64,000 nucleotides of DNA from Eubacteriales bacterium (lineage in GTDB: Bacteria; Bacillota; Clostridia; Lachnospirales; Lachnospiraceae), in the NCBI GenBank assembly GCA_030526265.1, contig JAUNDE010000006.1, forward strand, positions 1 through 64,000. Direction: 5' to 3'. The position numbers and the translations under genes were made by a program. The notes under the pieces are model-generated. The model had not been told where the DNA came from and did no database searches. It saw only the letters and a list, made by a program, of their open reading frames with translations. Shown here in pieces: positions 51,001 to 58,420 of the stretch; the first letter of the stretch is position 1; every line of letters begins with the position of its first letter.

Positions 51001-51572
51001 GAATTATTTATCTGGCGGCTGGAAACAGCCGCCGGTTTGGCGAAAATAAACTGTTGTATGAGATCGACGGGAAGCAGATGTATCGTCATCTGCTGGAGAG
51101 GCTTGAGAGAATCGCCGGAAGACATCCGGAATGGGAGCTGATCGTCGTGTCGCAGTATGAGGAGATCATAGATACTTTCCCGGAACTGTCTGTGTATTGC
51201 GAAGAAAGCGTGAAAGGTGCTTCGTTTTCCGTCAGAGCAGGTGTTCTTGCGGAAGGAAAGAACGGCGGATGCCCGGAAGCATATGCGTTCTTTGTCGCAG
51301 ACCAGCCATATTTTACCGAACGTTCAGCGGAAGCATTTCTGGAATATATGGAGGAGAGACAGGCGGAGCTTGGACAGGTGGTCTGTGGAGAGCGCGTTGG
51401 GAATCCGACATGGTTTGCGAAAAAGTACAGAGAGGAGCTTCTTGATCTTTCGGGAGATAAGGGCGGTCGTGTGATTTTAAAGAGGAATCTGGGCCGAGTG
51501 ACCAGCTTTCTGATCGAAGAAGAGAAGGAACTGGAAGATATCGATTTCGTTCCGGAGCGGGAAATGTTTTGA
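50991..51572 (+). CDS. MobA-like NTP transferase, probable molybdenum cofactor cytidylyltransferase
   Basis: A 193-residue nucleotidyltransferase starting at GTG 50991, with the nucleotide-binding start YLAAGNSRRFGENKLL and the metal-binding region FVADQPYF. MocA-type relatives attach CMP to molybdopterin to make the cofactor (MCD) used by xanthine dehydrogenase-like enzymes. The start lies inside the catalytic-subunit gene, so it is dedicated to this enzyme. A YqeC/XdhC-type chaperone is not seen nearby. Confidence 0.85.
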   Translation: MRIRIIYLAAGNSRRFGENKLLYEIDGKQMYRHLLERLERIAGRHPEWELIVVSQYEEIIDTFPELSVYCEESVKGASFSVRAGVLAEGKNGGCPEAYAFFVADQPYFTERSAEAFLEYMEERQAELGQVVCGERVGNPTWFAKKYREELLDLSGDKGGRVILKRNLGRVTSFLIEEEKELEDIDFVPEREMF

Positions 51573-51640
51573 CCGGGAAGATTTCTGAAAGATCACTTAC
51601 AGGGGAATGCAAAAGAGGCAAAGAAATAAAAAAGAAGATG

Positions 51641-51675
51641 AAAAAGGATATCTCCGTGTTGGGGATATCCTTTTT
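51641..51675 (+). terminator. Bidirectional terminator after the hydroxylase operon
   Basis: AAAAAGGATATC (51641-51652) and GATATCCTTTTT (51664-51675) form a perfect 12-bp stem with an 11-base loop. It has T-runs on both strands, fitting the convergent minus-strand gene. Confidence 0.9.
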
Positions 51676-51737
51676 GATTCCGTGTTTCATTCGAATAATG
51701 TCACGATTACGACAGCGTACGTAACGGTGAAGTCGAT

Positions 51738-52607
51738 TTATTTCGTTTCCCAGCGTCCGGATGCACCGCATGGCAGTACTAATCCCGTTTTTGTCACAGG
51801 GAGGCCGATCTCCTGTGATTCCACGGTTCCGTTCCATGCTTTCAGTTCTGTGCTCAGCATGTATGTCAGAACCGCAGGCGCAAGACCTGTTGTGTATGAG
51901 TTCACGAGGAAAAATAACGGATCATCTGACAAAACGTTTGTGCAGAGCTTGATGAAAGAATGAATGGAATCTTCAATCTTCCAGATCTCTCCTTTTGGTC
52001 CTCTTCCGTATGAAGGAGGATCCATGATGATCGCATCGTAGTGATTTCCGCGGCGGATCTCACGCTCTACGAATTTGACACAGTCATCGACAAGCCAGCG
52101 GATCGGAGCGTCTTTGAGCCCTGATGATACGGCGTTTTCTTTTGCCCATGCCACCATGCCTTTCGAAGCATCCACATGTGTTACCTTTGCACCGGCAGCA
52201 GCTGCGGCAAGTGTGGCGCCTCCTGTGTAGGCGAAGAGGTTCAGTACTTTGACTTCACGTCCCTGTGCTTTGGCCGCTTTAATCTTCTCGGAGAACCAGT
52301 CCCAGTTCGTTGCCTGCTCCGGGAAGAGACCCGTGTGTTTAAAACTGAACGGCTTCAAATTGAATGTAAGGTTTTTATAATGGATCTGCCACTGTTGTGG
52401 AAGATCAAAGAATTCCCATTCGCCGCCTCCTTTTTTGCTGCGGTGGTAATGTCCGTTCATGTGTTTCCATCCATATTCTTTCTTCGGGGTATCCCAGATG
52501 ACCTGTGGGTCCGGCCGGACGAGAAGGTAATCGCCCCATCGCTCTAATTTTTCACCTTTGCTGCAATCTATCACTTCGTAATCTTTCCATCCATCGGCAA
52601 TCCACAT
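51738..52607 (-). CDS. Class I SAM-dependent RNA methyltransferase, RlmI/YwbD-like
   Basis: A 289-residue minus-strand protein. The SAM-binding motif is NLFAYTGGATLAAAAAGAKV with VDAS after it, and motif IV is MDPPSYGRGPKG, where the aromatic residue after the two prolines is typical of RNA (cytosine-5) or related methyltransferases. Its N-terminal region lacks a clear PUA domain. It probably methylates rRNA, site unknown. The ATG is preceded on its strand by GGAAGGGA. Confidence 0.85.
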   Translation of the reverse strand: MWIADGWKDYEVIDCSKGEKLERWGDYLLVRPDPQVIWDTPKKEYGWKHMNGHYHRSKKGGGEWEFFDLPQQWQIHYKNLTFNLKPFSFKHTGLFPEQATNWDWFSEKIKAAKAQGREVKVLNLFAYTGGATLAAAAAGAKVTHVDASKGMVAWAKENAVSSGLKDAPIRWLVDDCVKFVEREIRRGNHYDAIIMDPPSYGRGPKGEIWKIEDSIHSFIKLCTNVLSDDPLFFLVNSYTTGLAPAVLTYMLSTELKAWNGTVESQEIGLPVTKTGLVLPCGASGRWETK

Positions 52608-52735
52608 AATATATAATCCCTTCCTTAATGAAAATGATTTTGATTTCTTTTTGCTTTGTTCAGTATAGCATGTGTGAAGTTAAAAGGAAATGATTTGTTT
52701 ATAGACTTTATCAATACACATATGAAAAATACAAA

Positions 52736-52765
52736 TTGGAATTTTTTCTGAGATAAATTTATAAT
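52736..52765 (+). promoter_or_regulatory. Promoter of the PrdA-like gene
   Basis: TTGGAA (52736-52741), 18-base spacer, TATAAT (52760-52765). Confidence 0.6.
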
Positions 52766-52802
52766 AAAAATATTGAATGAATAAAAGAAGGAGGTAATAG
52801 TT

Positions 52803-53234
52803 ATGTCTATTACAGCGGAAACAGCGAAACAGCATGCGAATGACCCTGCAGTATTGTGCTGCAGAGCAGAGGCGGGAACGATTATTGAACCTGCGAACCT
52901 GGAAGATCCTGCAATTTTTGATGAGTTGGTTGACTCAGGACTTTTGAATCTTGATGGATGTCTGAAAATCGGACAGATTCTCGGAGCAAAGCTTACGAAG
53001 ACAAGCGACTCTCTCAGCCCATTGACTCCTGACAATATGGAGGGATACAAAGATTCAGTAGAAGCAGAGCCGGAAGAAGAGGAAGCAGCAGAAGCAGCTG
53101 CGCCGGAAGCTTCAGCTCCTGCAGCGTCAATGCCTGTGGTAAGTGGAGAAGGTATCGTAACAAAAGTAGTGGGTGGAAAAGTGATCCTTTCTATTAAAGA
53201 AGGAAAAGATATTCATATTGAATTGCCTATCTAA
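52803..53234 (+). CDS. Small protein resembling the N-terminal part of D-proline reductase PrdA
   Basis: A 143-residue soluble protein in three parts. Residues 1-83 form a domain with a CC pair (AVLCCRAEAGTII) and IGQILGAKLTKT; residues 88-110 are an acidic, then Ala/Pro-rich linker; the last 30 residues contain VVGGKVILSIKEGKDIHIELPI-like strands. From memory the first part resembles the start of the clostridial proline reductase proprotein PrdA, but no pyruvoyl-forming region or PrdB selenoprotein follows. It has its own promoter, RBS GAAGGAGG and terminator. Function unknown. Confidence 0.45.
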   Translation: MSITAETAKQHANDPAVLCCRAEAGTIIEPANLEDPAIFDELVDSGLLNLDGCLKIGQILGAKLTKTSDSLSPLTPDNMEGYKDSVEAEPEEEEAAEAAAPEASAPAASMPVVSGEGIVTKVVGGKVILSIKEGKDIHIELPI

Positions 53235-53292
53235 TATAATGAAAAGCTAAGAAAAAGCCGGAATTATATGATGCCGGACAAGAATGATTAAA

Positions 53293-53338
53293 AAAAGGGT
53301 ATGGTGTGACTTGATAATGGGTTGTGCCATACCTTTTT
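53293..53338 (+). terminator. Terminator after the PrdA-like gene
   Basis: AAAAGGGTATGG (53293-53304) pairs with CCATACCTTTTT (53327-53338) including one G-U pair; T-run at 53334-53338. The rest of the 328-base gap 53235-53562 holds only this hairpin, the palindrome at 53467 and the promoter at 53501. Confidence 0.8.
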
Positions 53339-53466
53339 GACGTTGTAAAAAGGAGTTCATTATTCTTTTGAAGAGATACACTCTTTCGGAAGGAGAGGGG
53401 ATTTGCCGATCGATTTGATTTTCTGGCATACACACAGGAAGAATCGCGTATTAAAATGTGGTTAAA

Positions 53467-53492
53467 TATATACTAATATATATTAGTATATA
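53467..53492 (+). promoter_or_regulatory. Perfect 26-bp palindrome, likely operator
   Basis: TATATACTAATAT (53467-53479) is followed directly by its exact reverse complement (53480-53492). It ends eight bases before the -35 of the HTH-Uma2 promoter. Confidence 0.7.
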
Positions 53493-53500
53493 AAAATATG

Positions 53501-53529
53501 TTGACTGATATTCCGAAAGGTGATATGGT
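53501..53529 (+). promoter_or_regulatory. Promoter of the HTH-Uma2 gene
   Basis: TTGACT (53501-53506), 17-base spacer, TATGGT (53524-53529), with TG one base before the -10. RBS AAAGGGG precedes the ATG at 53563. Confidence 0.75.
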
Positions 53530-53562
53530 ATACATAATCAATAGAAAGGGGCTGGTTCTGAT

Positions 53563-54399
53563 ATGACGAGGGAAGAGATGATTCGTATCAAGGAAGAGAG
53601 AGGCTATAGTTTTAAGAAGCTGTCAGAGTATACGGGGGTTCCGGTGGTGACTTTGCAGAAGGTATTCTCCGGCGCGACGGAGAATCCGAGAAAGGCGACA
53701 CTCGATGCGATCGAGAAGGTGCTGAGTGCAGACGAGGCTGTGTATCAGGGGAAGGCGTACGAATATGCGTCTGTCAAGACGACGGACCTGCCTGCTGTGA
53801 AAGAGGCGGTGACCGTATATACAGCCGGGAAGAAACAGGGAGAATATACGCTGGAAGATTATTATGCTCTGCCGGAAGATAAAAGGTTCGAATTAATTGA
53901 CGGAGTGCTGTTTGAGATGTCGTCGCCGAGGACGGTACATCAGGATATTGCGTCCATCATACATATGGCTCTTTACGAGTATATCAGAGATCAGAAGAAG
54001 CCTTGTAAAGTGTTTGAGGCTCCGGTTGATGTTCAGCTTGACTGTGATGATAAGACGATGGTGGAACCGGACGTGCTGGTCGTCTGTGACAGAGCGAAGA
54101 TCAGAGGATTTGGCATCTATGGCGCGCCGGATTTTGTGCTTGAGATATTGTCCAGATCCACGAGAAAGAAGGATATGACAATCAAACTTCATAAGTATCT
54201 GGAAGCGGGAGTGAGAGAGTACTGGATCATTGATCCTCAGAAGGAAATTCTGATCACTTACGATTTTTCTGATGAAGAGTTTGTTCCTTGTGTATACCCG
54301 CTGAAGGGATGTGCGCCTGTAGCCATAACCGGGGGCGAACTGGAGATTGATCTGGAGCCTGTAGCAGAATCTGTGAGAGAGCTTGGAAGCCTGGAATAA
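53563..54399 (+). CDS. HTH domain fused to Uma2-type PD-(D/E)XK nuclease domain
   Basis: A 278-residue fusion. Residues 1-65 are a lambda-repressor-like helix-turn-helix (SFKKLSEYTGVPVVTLQKVF with ENPRKATLDAIEKVL). Residues 90-270 are an Uma2/DUF820 domain: YTLEDYYALPEDKRFELIDG, VEPDVLVVCD, LEILSRSTRKKD and REYWIIDP, which contain the acidic and lysine residues of a restriction-endonuclease-like fold. Uma2 proteins are putative nucleases of unknown role, often in many copies in cyanobacteria. The fused HTH suggests DNA binding, perhaps to the palindrome upstream. Confidence 0.82.
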   Translation: MTREEMIRIKEERGYSFKKLSEYTGVPVVTLQKVFSGATENPRKATLDAIEKVLSADEAVYQGKAYEYASVKTTDLPAVKEAVTVYTAGKKQGEYTLEDYYALPEDKRFELIDGVLFEMSSPRTVHQDIASIIHMALYEYIRDQKKPCKVFEAPVDVQLDCDDKTMVEPDVLVVCDRAKIRGFGIYGAPDFVLEILSRSTRKKDMTIKLHKYLEAGVREYWIIDPQKEILITYDFSDEEFVPCVYPLKGCAPVAITGGELEIDLEPVAESVRELGSLE

Positions 54400-54456
54400 A
54401 GAATGATATGTTATGGACAGGAGAAGACTGCTTTATAGAAGAAAAATGTGAAGAAA

Positions 54457-54514
54457 AAACTCCCTGATATTGATGAGTAGTCCAAATTAGGGGTGCATCA
54501 ATATTGGGGAGTTT
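54457..54514 (+). terminator. Long bidirectional hairpin between convergent genes
   Basis: Bases 54457-54475 (AAACTCCCTGATATTGATG) pair with 54496-54514 over 19 positions with two G-U pairs. It lies between the HTH-Uma2 gene and the minus-strand Sel1 gene and may end both transcripts. Confidence 0.75.
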
Positions 54515-54527
54515 GCTGTTGTGGGAA

Positions 54528-54794
54528 CTATCTGTTCTTTCGAGCTGTTTCGTATACTTCCTGGTACCAGATGTGAGCCATCTCGAGATCGCGCTTACAT
54601 CCGCGGCCGAGTGAAAGGGCATCGGCCAATGATGTCATCGCTTCGATATGCTTTAATTGAGCTGCCTTGTTGTACCAGTAATATGCTTTTTCGTAATCTG
54701 GCTGATCTGTGTATTTTGCGAACTGATATGCCATGCCTAACTCGTACATTGCATTTGCGTCACCGGATTCGGCGTGTTTTAATAATTCTTCCAT
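54528..54794 (-). CDS. Sel1-repeat protein
   Basis: An 88-residue minus-strand protein with two Sel1-like repeats (ANAMYELGMAYQFAK, then YEKAYYWYNKAAQLKHIEAM and a second LADALSLGRGCKRDLEMA). Such helical repeats bind other proteins. The ATG at 54794 is preferred over one 36 bases further upstream because GGAGGAG lies just before it. The partner is not known. Confidence 0.8.
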   Translation of the reverse strand: MEELLKHAESGDANAMYELGMAYQFAKYTDQPDYEKAYYWYNKAAQLKHIEAMTSLADALSLGRGCKRDLEMAHIWYQEVYETARKNR

Positions 54795-54984
54795 AACCTG
54801 CTCCTCCTGCCTAAAGGTAAAATACTTCATTTATACTAATCATAGCATAAAATGTCGGTGGTTTACAATTCATTCCGTCAATAATCAGTGGTAGTATATA
54901 GATGAATTCAATAGAGTACTTATAGATATTAACTATTATAATAGAAGGTATTACGAAAATATTGTGAAAAAACACAAAAACCAG

Positions 54985-55013
54985 GTGAAAAAAATGGAGA
55001 ACTGTGATAGAAT
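54985..55013 (+). promoter_or_regulatory. Extended -10 promoter of the selenium cluster
   Basis: TAGAAT (55008-55013) with TG one base upstream, and a weak -35 GTGAAA (54985-54990) at 17 bases. It precedes the yedF gene. Confidence 0.55.
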
Positions 55014-55059
55014 ATATCTATAAGTAATGCGTTATAGCGAAAGAAAGGCGGATGATAAA

Positions 55060-55662
55060 ATGATTACAGTAAATGCGATGGGAGATAATTGCCCGATTCC
55101 GGTAATTAAAACAAAGAAAGCGATGGGAGCGCTTACAGGACCTGAGACGATCGAAGTTCTCGTGGACAATGAGATCGCAGTGCAGAATGTTACGAAGCTT
55201 GGAGAATCAAGCGGTGCAAAAGTATCTTCTGAGAAGCTCGGAGAAAAAGAGTATAAAGTAGTGATCGTTATGGAAGGTGCACCTGCGGTTTCTGAAGAAG
55301 AAGTATCATGTATTCCGGATAAGAGAGACAATACAGTTGTTGTTATCTCTTCGGATCGTATGGGCGAAGGCAATGATGCTCTTGGAAAGGTTTTGATCAA
55401 AGGATTTATTTTTGCGGTATCTCAGCTTGAAACACTTCCAAAGACGATTCTTTTCTATAATGGCGGAGCTACTCTTACATGTGAAGGATCGGATTCCCTT
55501 GAAGATCTGAAATCAATGGAAGCACAGGGTGTTGAGATCATGACATGTGGAACATGCCTTGATTATTATGGATTAAAAGAGAAATTAGCAGTTGGTACTG
55601 TGACAAATATGTACTCAATTGTTGAAAAGCAGGCTGAGGCAGGTAAAATTATCAAACCATAA
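55060..55662 (+). CDS. yedF: YedF-family selenium metabolism protein (TusA-DsrE type)
   Basis: A 200-residue protein. Residues 1-75 are a TusA-like domain with the CPxP motif (NCPIPVIKTKKAM); residues 95-200 are a DsrE-like domain with EIMTCGTCLDYYG. The family occurs with SelD and is thought to carry activated sulfur or selenium. The ATG at 55060 is chosen because AAAGGCGG lies upstream, although the frame is open from 55027. A terminator follows at 55735, so it may be transcribed separately from selD. Confidence 0.9.
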   Translation: MITVNAMGDNCPIPVIKTKKAMGALTGPETIEVLVDNEIAVQNVTKLGESSGAKVSSEKLGEKEYKVVIVMEGAPAVSEEEVSCIPDKRDNTVVVISSDRMGEGNDALGKVLIKGFIFAVSQLETLPKTILFYNGGATLTCEGSDSLEDLKSMEAQGVEIMTCGTCLDYYGLKEKLAVGTVTNMYSIVEKQAEAGKIIKP

Positions 55663-55734
55663 AGCAGTCTGAAAGACAGAACAATAATTTCATTACATAT
55701 ATTGTATGTTTTTGGCATTCGTGTCGGGGATTTG

Positions 55735-55767
55735 TTTGGCGGATGGGTTCATCCGCCAAAAGTTTTA
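55735..55767 (+). terminator. Terminator between yedF and selD
   Basis: TTTGGCGGATG (55735-55745) and CATCCGCCAAA (55750-55760) form a perfect 11-bp stem with a 4-base loop, then AGTTTT. Confidence 0.88.
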
Positions 55768-55868
55768 TATGAAAAGAAGTGTTACGGTATATTGAACAGA
55801 AGTGCTTTGGTACATTTCGCGTGCAAATAAATATGATTTATGGTAGAATAAATGAAAGAAGATTTCTG

Positions 55869-55895
55869 TTCCTGTAGCACAGCGTGTTGCAGGAA
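55869..55895 (+). promoter_or_regulatory. Hairpin in the selD leader
   Basis: TTCCTGTAGCA (55869-55879) pairs with TGTTGCAGGAA (55885-55895) with two G-U pairs around the loop CAGCG. A TAGAAT box lies upstream at 55844-55849. No T-run follows, so it is more likely a leader structure than a terminator. Confidence 0.45.
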
Positions 55896-55936
55896 TTGTT
55901 CTGCTTTGTGGAAGATAAGAAAGGGGATGATCAGTC

Positions 55937-56977
55937 GTGAAAAAAGACGTGAAATTAACTTCTCTTAGTAAGACGGCCGGGTGAGCAGCTAAGATAGGTC
56001 CGGAGACCCTTGCTCAGGTTCTGAGTAAGCTGCCAAAATTTCAGGATGATAACCTGATCGTAGGAATAGAAACATCGGATGATGCTGCAATATATAAAGT
56101 AACAGATGAGATCGCAATGATTCAGACAGTGGATTTCTTTACGCCGATCGTAGATGACCCGTATATGTTTGGTCAGATTGCAGCGGCGAATTCTTTGAGT
56201 GATGTCTGGGCGATGGGAGGAGAACCTGCGGTTGCCCTTAATATCGTTGGATTCCCGAACTGTCTCGATCCGGCGATCCTTGGAGATATATTAGCGGGTG
56301 GCGCGAATAAAGTAAAAGAAGCAGGAGCAGTACTTGTAGGCGGTCACTCTGTACAGGATGATGAGCCGAAGTATGGACTCTGTGTATCTGGTTTTGTTCA
56401 TCCGGATAAGATTTTTAAAAACTATGGCTGCAGACCGGGAGATGTTCTCGTACTTACGAAACAGATCGGAAGCGGAATCGTAAATACTGCTATCAAGGCT
56501 GATTTCGCATCTCCTTCAGCTATTAAAGAAGCACAGACGGTTATGGCGTCATTGAATAAGATCGGAAAAAAGGTTGTTGAGCGTTATGATGTGTCAGCGT
56601 GTACCGATATTACCGGTTTCGGTCTTGCGGGTCACTGCGTGGAGATGGCATCTGCAAGCAATGTGACGTTTGATATAAATGTAAAGGATATCGCATATTT
56701 TTCTGATGCGATCGACTATGCGAAGATGGGACTTGTTCCTGCGGGAGCATATAAGAACCGTCGATATTCGATCCATCAGGTTGAAACAGGCGGAGTGGAA
56801 GAACACTATCTGGATCTTTTGTATGATCCGCAGACGTCAGGTGGTCTTCTGATCAGCGTTAATCCGGCTGATCTTCCGAATGTTCTTGCAGATTTTGAGA
56901 TGTCCGGTATTGATACAGAAGTTTCGGTCATCGGCCGGGTATCTGAGAAGAGTGATAAACTGATCAGGTTATATTAA
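55937..56977 (+). CDS. selD: Selenide, water dikinase SelD, itself a selenoprotein
   Basis: Starts at GTG 55937 behind AAGGGG and reads MKKDVKLTSLSKTAG, then an in-frame TGA at 55982-55984, then AAKIGPETL and onward to TAA 56977 (346 residues with Sec16). The TGA falls exactly at the catalytic Cys/Sec position of SelD. A stem-loop at 55982-56016 can act as the bacterial SECIS element. The glycine-rich ATP site and later blocks (QTVDFFTPIVDDPYMFG, VLVGGHSVQDDEPKYG) are typical. It makes selenophosphate from selenide and ATP, feeding SelA and other selenium users. Simple ORF callers would truncate it to 56117. Confidence 0.95.
55982..56016 (+). promoter_or_regulatory. Putative bacterial SECIS element in selD
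   Basis: TGAGCA (55982-55987) pairs with TGCTCA (56011-56016), and an inner stem GGTC/GACC (55997-56000 / 56005-56008) closes the loop CGGA with a GG-containing apex. The stem begins at the UGA itself, as expected for SelB-dependent decoding. Confidence 0.75.
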
Positions 56978-56992
56978 GGGAGAAAGAAATCG

Positions 56993-58420
56993 ATGAATAA
57001 AAATATTTTATACCGAAGCATTCCGAAGGTGGATGTGATCCTGGAAGATGTCCGAGTAAAGCGTGCGATCGAAAAATACAGCAGAGAGGCTGTAATGGAA
57101 GCGATTCGTATGGAAATGGACAAACTTCGTGAATATATAGCGCGGGCAGAAGAGGAAGAAAGTGCGAAGAAGAGAATTTTTGATCTTGTACCAAATATTC
57201 TTCAGTCAGTTGTAGCAATGCATACGCCAAATATGCGTATGGTGATCAATGGAACAGGCACGATCCTGCACACGAATCTTGGGCGTGCGCCAATCGGGAA
57301 AGAGCATATGAAGAGGGCGTTTGATCTTGTGACAGGATATTGCAATCTGGAGTATAATCTTGAGGCCGGCAAACGTGGTGAGAGATATTCACATTTTGAA
57401 AAGCTTTTGTGTAAGATTACAGGAGCAGAAGCTGCAATGGCGGTAAATAACAATGCGTCATCGGTGCTTTTGATCCTTAGTTCTCTGGCAAAAGGCGGAG
57501 AAGTTATCGTTTCGCGTGGAGAACTGATCGAAATTGGAGGGAAATTCAGAATTCCTGACGTGATGGAGCAGAGCGGAGCGACGCTTGTAGAGGTTGGAAC
57601 AACAAACAAAACACATCTGAGTGATTATGAAGATCATATTACTGAAGAGACCAGGGCTCTTTTGAAAGTTCATACAAGCAATTATAAGATTGTCGGATTT
57701 ACAGATTCAGTTGCGATTGATGAACTTGTTCCGATCGCGAAAGAATATGATGTCCCTGTGATCGAAGATCTTGGAAGCGGCGTGTTGATCGATCTTTCGA
57801 AATATGGTCTCAGTTATGAACCGACTGTTCAGGAATCCATTGCAAAAGGAGCAGATGTTGTCTGCTTCAGCGGTGATAAATTGTTCGGAGGTCCACAGGC
57901 CGGCATCATTGTTGGTAAGAAGAAGTATATTGATATGATGAAAAAGAACCAGCTGACTCGTGCGCTCCGAATTGATAAATTTACAGCAACGACACTGGAG
58001 CTTGTCCTTCAGGAGTATTTGTCAGAAGAAAATGCAGTGCAGAATATTCCGGTGCTTCGCATGATCACGGAGCCATTGGATGAAGTGGCGAAGAGGGCGA
58101 GAAGCCTGGCGAGAGCAATCCGGGCATTGGATCTGCCGGCTAAAGTTGATGTTGTGTCATGTGAATCCCAGATCGGCGGCGGTTCACTTCCTCTGGAGCG
58201 CATTCAGAGTATGGCGGTATCGATCAGACCTGAGAAGATCAGTGTTCCGGAATTGGAATATCGCCTGAGACATCTGCCGGTACCGATGATTCCGAGAACG
58301 GTAAATGATATGATTGTGCTGGACGTTCGCACGATAGATACAGACAGCTTTAAGATTATCGCATCAGAATTAAAAGAATATGATGTGTTAGAAGAAGTGA
58401 GTAAGGTCTCTGGGAGATAA
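56993..58420 (+). CDS. selA: L-seryl-tRNA(Sec) selenium transferase SelA
   Basis: A 475-residue PLP enzyme. Family blocks are NGTGTILHTNLGRAP, MAVNNNASSVLLIL, RGELIEIGGKFRIPDVM and the PLP lysine in FSGDKLFGGPQAGI. It converts seryl-tRNA(Sec) to selenocysteinyl-tRNA(Sec) with selenophosphate from SelD, whose gene ends 15 bases upstream. It overlaps selB by one base. Confidence 0.97.
   Translation: MNKNILYRSIPKVDVILEDVRVKRAIEKYSREAVMEAIRMEMDKLREYIARAEEEESAKKRIFDLVPNILQSVVAMHTPNMRMVINGTGTILHTNLGRAPIGKEHMKRAFDLVTGYCNLEYNLEAGKRGERYSHFEKLLCKITGAEAAMAVNNNASSVLLILSSLAKGGEVIVSRGELIEIGGKFRIPDVMEQSGATLVEVGTTNKTHLSDYEDHITEETRALLKVHTSNYKIVGFTDSVAIDELVPIAKEYDVPVIEDLGSGVLIDLSKYGLSYEPTVQESIAKGADVVCFSGDKLFGGPQAGIIVGKKKYIDMMKKNQLTRALRIDKFTATTLELVLQEYLSEENAVQNIPVLRMITEPLDEVAKRARSLARAIRALDLPAKVDVVSCESQIGGGSLPLERIQSMAVSIRPEKISVPELEYRLRHLPVPMIPRTVNDMIVLDVRTIDTDSFKIIASELKEYDVLEEVSKVSGR

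Noticed and set aside
51607..51963. 118-residue + strand ORF downstream of the MobA-like gene
   Set aside because: It runs through the bidirectional terminator at 51641-51675 and overlaps the minus-strand methyltransferase gene antisense; no family features.
55927..55968. ATG at 55927 as start of selD
   Set aside because: It is out of frame with the SelD reading frame and meets a stop after 13 codons; the GTG at 55937 gives the family N-terminus.
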